From: Massilia eurypsychrophila
GTDB taxonomy: Bacteria > Pseudomonadota > Gammaproteobacteria > Burkholderiales > Burkholderiaceae_D
Direction: 5' to 3'
Length of the DNA: 64,000 bases
NCBI RefSeq assembly: GCF_002760655.1
Contig: NZ_PDOC01000003.1
Span: forward strand, 286,840 to 350,839
Part shown: positions 62,133 through 64,000 of the stretch, in pieces
Layout of the letters: every line of letters begins with the position of its first letter
Numbering within the stretch: position 1 is the first letter of the stretch
Position numbers and translations under genes: made by a program
Notes under the pieces: model-generated
What the model was told of the DNA's origin: nothing
Databases searched by the model: none
Seen by the model: the letters and a program-made list of their open reading frames with translations, nothing else

Positions 62133-64000
62133 CTACTCGTAGTCGCTGACCGGCGCGCAGCCGCAGAACAGGTTGCGGTCGCCGTAGGCATTGTCGGCGC
62201 GGCCGACCGGCGGCCAGTACTTCTGGCGCCGCAGCGACGCCACCGGGAACGCCGCCACTTCGCGGCTGTACTTGTGCTGCCAGTCGTCGGCCATCACCAC
62301 TTCGGCGGTGTGCGGGGCGCCTTTCAGCGGATTGTCCTCGCGCTCGTACTCGCCGCGCTGGACCTTGACGATCTCGGCGTGGATGGCGATCATCGCATCG
62401 ATGAAGCGGTCGATCTCGATCTTCGATTCGCTCTCGGTCGGTTCGATCATCAGGGTGCCAGGCACCGGGAAGCTCATCGTCGGCGCATGGAAGCCGAAGT
62501 CCATCAGGCGCTTGGCGACGTCTTCGTTGCTGATGCCGGTGGCGTCAGTCAGCGGGCGCAGGTCGAGGATGCATTCGTGCGCCACCAGGCCGTCGTGGCC
62601 CGAGTACAGCACCGGATAGTGGGGCGCGAGCCGGCGCGCGATGTAGTTGGCGTTCAGGATCGCCACTTCGGTCGCCGCGGTCAGGCCTTCGCCGCCCATC
62701 ATCGCGATGTACATCCACGAAATCGGCAGGATCGAGGCCGAGCCATACGGCGCCGCGCTGACCGCGCCGATACCCGCTTCGTCGCGCGTGTAGCCGGTCG
62801 AGCGCTGGTTCGGCAGGAACTTCGCCAGGTGCGCGCCGACGCCGATCGGACCGACGCCAGGACCGCCGCCGCCGTGCGGGATGCAGAACGTCTTGTGCAG
62901 GTTCAGGTGGCTGACGTCGCCGCCGAAGGCGCCCGGCGCCGCCACGCCGACCAGCGCGTTCATGTTGGCGCCGTCAATGTAGACCTGGCCGCCGTGCGAG
63001 TGGATCACCTCGCACAGTTCGTCGATGCCTTCCTCGAACACGCCGTGGGTGGACGGATAGGTCACCATCACGCACGCCAGGTTCTTGCTGTGCTGCTCGG
63101 CCTTGGCCTTCAGGTCATCGAGGTCGACGTTGCCGCGCGCGTCGCACGCGGTGACGACCACCTTCATGCCGACCATGTTGGCCGACGCCGGATTGGTGCC
63201 GTGCGCCGACTGCGGGATCAGGCAGATGTTGCGGTGGCCTTCGCCGCGCGACTCGTGGTACGCCTTGATCACCAAGAGGCCCGCGTATTCACCCTGGGAG
63301 CCGGCGTTCGGCTGCAGCGACACCGCGGCGTAGCCGGTCAGCGCGCACAGCATGTCTTCGAGCTGGCCGATCATTTCGCGGTAGCCGACCGTCTGCGCAT
63401 CCGGCGCGAACGGGTGGATGTTGGAAAACTCGGGCCAGGTCACCGGAATCATCTCGGACGTCGCGTTCAGCTTCATCGTGCACGAACCGAGCGGGATCAT
63501 GGTGCGGTCGAGCGCCAGGTCCTTGTCGGCCAGGCTGCGCAGGTAGCGCAGCATCTCGTGTTCGGCGTGGTAGCGGTGGAAGGTCGGGTGGGTCAGGTAG
63601 GTGCTGGTGCGCGCCAGCTGTTGCGGGAAGGCGTCGTCGCCGAGCGCGTCGAAGTCCGCTTCGCCGGCGCCAAAGATTTTGCACAGCAGCGCGACGTCTT
63701 CGCGGGTGGTGGTTTCGTCGAGCGAGACGCCGACGTGCCCTGCATCGACCTTGCGCAGGTTGACGCCGTGTTCGACCGCGGCAGCGTGCAGCGCGTCGGC
63801 GCGGTCGGTGGCGATGGTGATCGTATCGAACCAGGTCTGGTTGGCCAGCGCGAAGCCGGCCTGTTGCAGGGCGCCGGCCAGGATGGTGGTGAAACGGTGC
63901 GTGCGGTTGGCGATCTGCGCCAGGCCCGCAGGACCGTGATAGACCGCGTACATCGACGCCATCACCGCCAGCAGCACCTGCGCGGTGCAGATGTTGGAGG
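62133..64000 (-). CDS. gcvP: Glycine dehydrogenase (decarboxylating), P protein, 5' end outside the window
   Basis: About 620 C-terminal residues of the glycine cleavage P protein lie here; the N-terminal third continues beyond base 64000. It decarboxylates glycine and passes the aminomethyl group to GcvH lipoate. The second half contains [36 protein letters not shown] and the PLP lysine in [24 protein letters not shown]. The C-terminus [18 protein letters not shown] is typical. GcvT and GcvH would be expected upstream, outside the window. Confidence 0.96.
   Translation of the reverse strand, partial: SNICTAQVLLAVMASMYAVYHGPAGLAQIANRTHRFTTILAGALQQAGFALANQTWFDTITIATDRADALHAAAVEHGVNLRKVDAGHVGVSLDETTTREDVALLCKIFGAGEADFDALGDDAFPQQLARTSTYLTHPTFHRYHAEHEMLRYLRSLADKDLALDRTMIPLGSCTMKLNATSEMIPVTWPEFSNIHPFAPDAQTVGYREMIGQLEDMLCALTGYAAVSLQPNAGSQGEYAGLLVIKAYHESRGEGHRNICLIPQSAHGTNPASANMVGMKVVVTACDARGNVDLDDLKAKAEQHSKNLACVMVTYPSTHGVFEEGIDELCEVIHSHGGQVYIDGANMNALVGVAAPGAFGGDVSHLNLHKTFCIPHGGGGPGVGPIGVGAHLAKFLPNQRSTGYTRDEAGIGAVSAAPYGSASILPISWMYIAMMGGEGLTAATEVAILNANYIARRLAPHYPVLYSGHDGLVAHECILDLRPLTDATGISNEDVAKRLMDFGFHAPTMSFPVPGTLMIEPTESESKIEIDRFIDAMIAIHAEIVKVQRGEYEREDNPLKGAPHTAEVVMADDWQHKYSREVAAFPVASLRRQKYWPPVGRADNAYGDRNLFCGCAPVSDYE

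Noticed and set aside
1-64000. CRISPR arrays, prophage, integrases or insertion sequences.
   Set aside because: No regular spacer-repeat array, transposase, integrase or phage structural gene was seen in either strand; the only mobile-looking parts are the VgrG cassette and the REP-like repeat.

Overview
This is a high-GC chromosomal segment of a betaproteobacterium, most probably an Oxalobacteraceae member (Massilia / Duganella / Janthinobacterium group). That placement is an inference from gene order (tRNA-Val, thrS, infC, rpmI, rplT, pheS, pheT, ihfA, merR-like), from the infC start at an ATA codon, and from the mix of minor-pilin, PHB/ketone-body and short-palindrome repeat features. No rRNA gene is present to confirm it. 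Genes are dense and many are linked by ATGA stop/start overlaps.

Layout. 1-2.2 kb: a secreted subtilase (cut by the window edge) divergent from an ECF sigma/anti-sigma pair. 2.4-8.3 kb: an aldehyde/alcohol dehydrogenase pair, exported MsrA and MsrB, a PAS-LuxR regulator, and the ScoAB CoA-transferase. 8.3-14 kb: a BlaI-type repressor and a frameshifted M56 metalloprotease, divergent from an FtsX-type permease, a SIMPL-domain protein and a fatty-acid-hydroxylase-like membrane enzyme, with two matching 16-bp operators between them. 14.1-20.7 kb: an orphan type VI secretion effector module (VgrG, DUF4123 chaperone, DUF3304 lipoprotein, DUF2235 lipase-like effector). 20.8-28.4 kb: DctA, a kinase-less TPR membrane protein, a glycosyltransferase-like protein, 3-hydroxybutyrate dehydrogenase, a hydrolase and a RidA protein.

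28.4-38.3 kb: RelA, a palindromic repeat, an MCE lipid-transport operon without an ATPase gene, an MBL-fold protein, a PfpI-like protein lacking its cysteine, a YciI-like exported protein, a thioesterase, a TrxR-like flavoprotein and a CDF metal exporter. 38.4-46.6 kb is the translation block: tRNA-Val(GAC), thrS, infC, rpmI, rplT, pheST, ihfA and a MerR-like regulator. 46.7-51.7 kb is regulatory: a NarL-type response regulator and CHASE3-like histidine kinase, a Crp/Fnr regulator, and an OmpR-type regulator with a histidine kinase that has almost no periplasmic domain. 51.8-58.1 kb is a minor-pilin operon (fimT-like, pilV, pilW, pilX, pilY1, pilE-like), preceded by three 11-bp-spaced repeats typical of OmpR/PhoB-type binding sites. 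The end holds prfC, a small membrane protein, a divergent chemotaxis receptor and the 3' part of gcvP.

Functional links: ScoAB, 3-hydroxybutyrate dehydrogenase and DctA suggest use of ketone bodies/PHB monomers and C4-dicarboxylates. The two-component pair next to the pilins probably controls them. The VgrG module is an interbacterial weapon whose DUF3304 lipoprotein is the natural immunity candidate. The least familiar ensemble is the BlaI/M56-linked FtsX/SIMPL/hydroxylase cluster.
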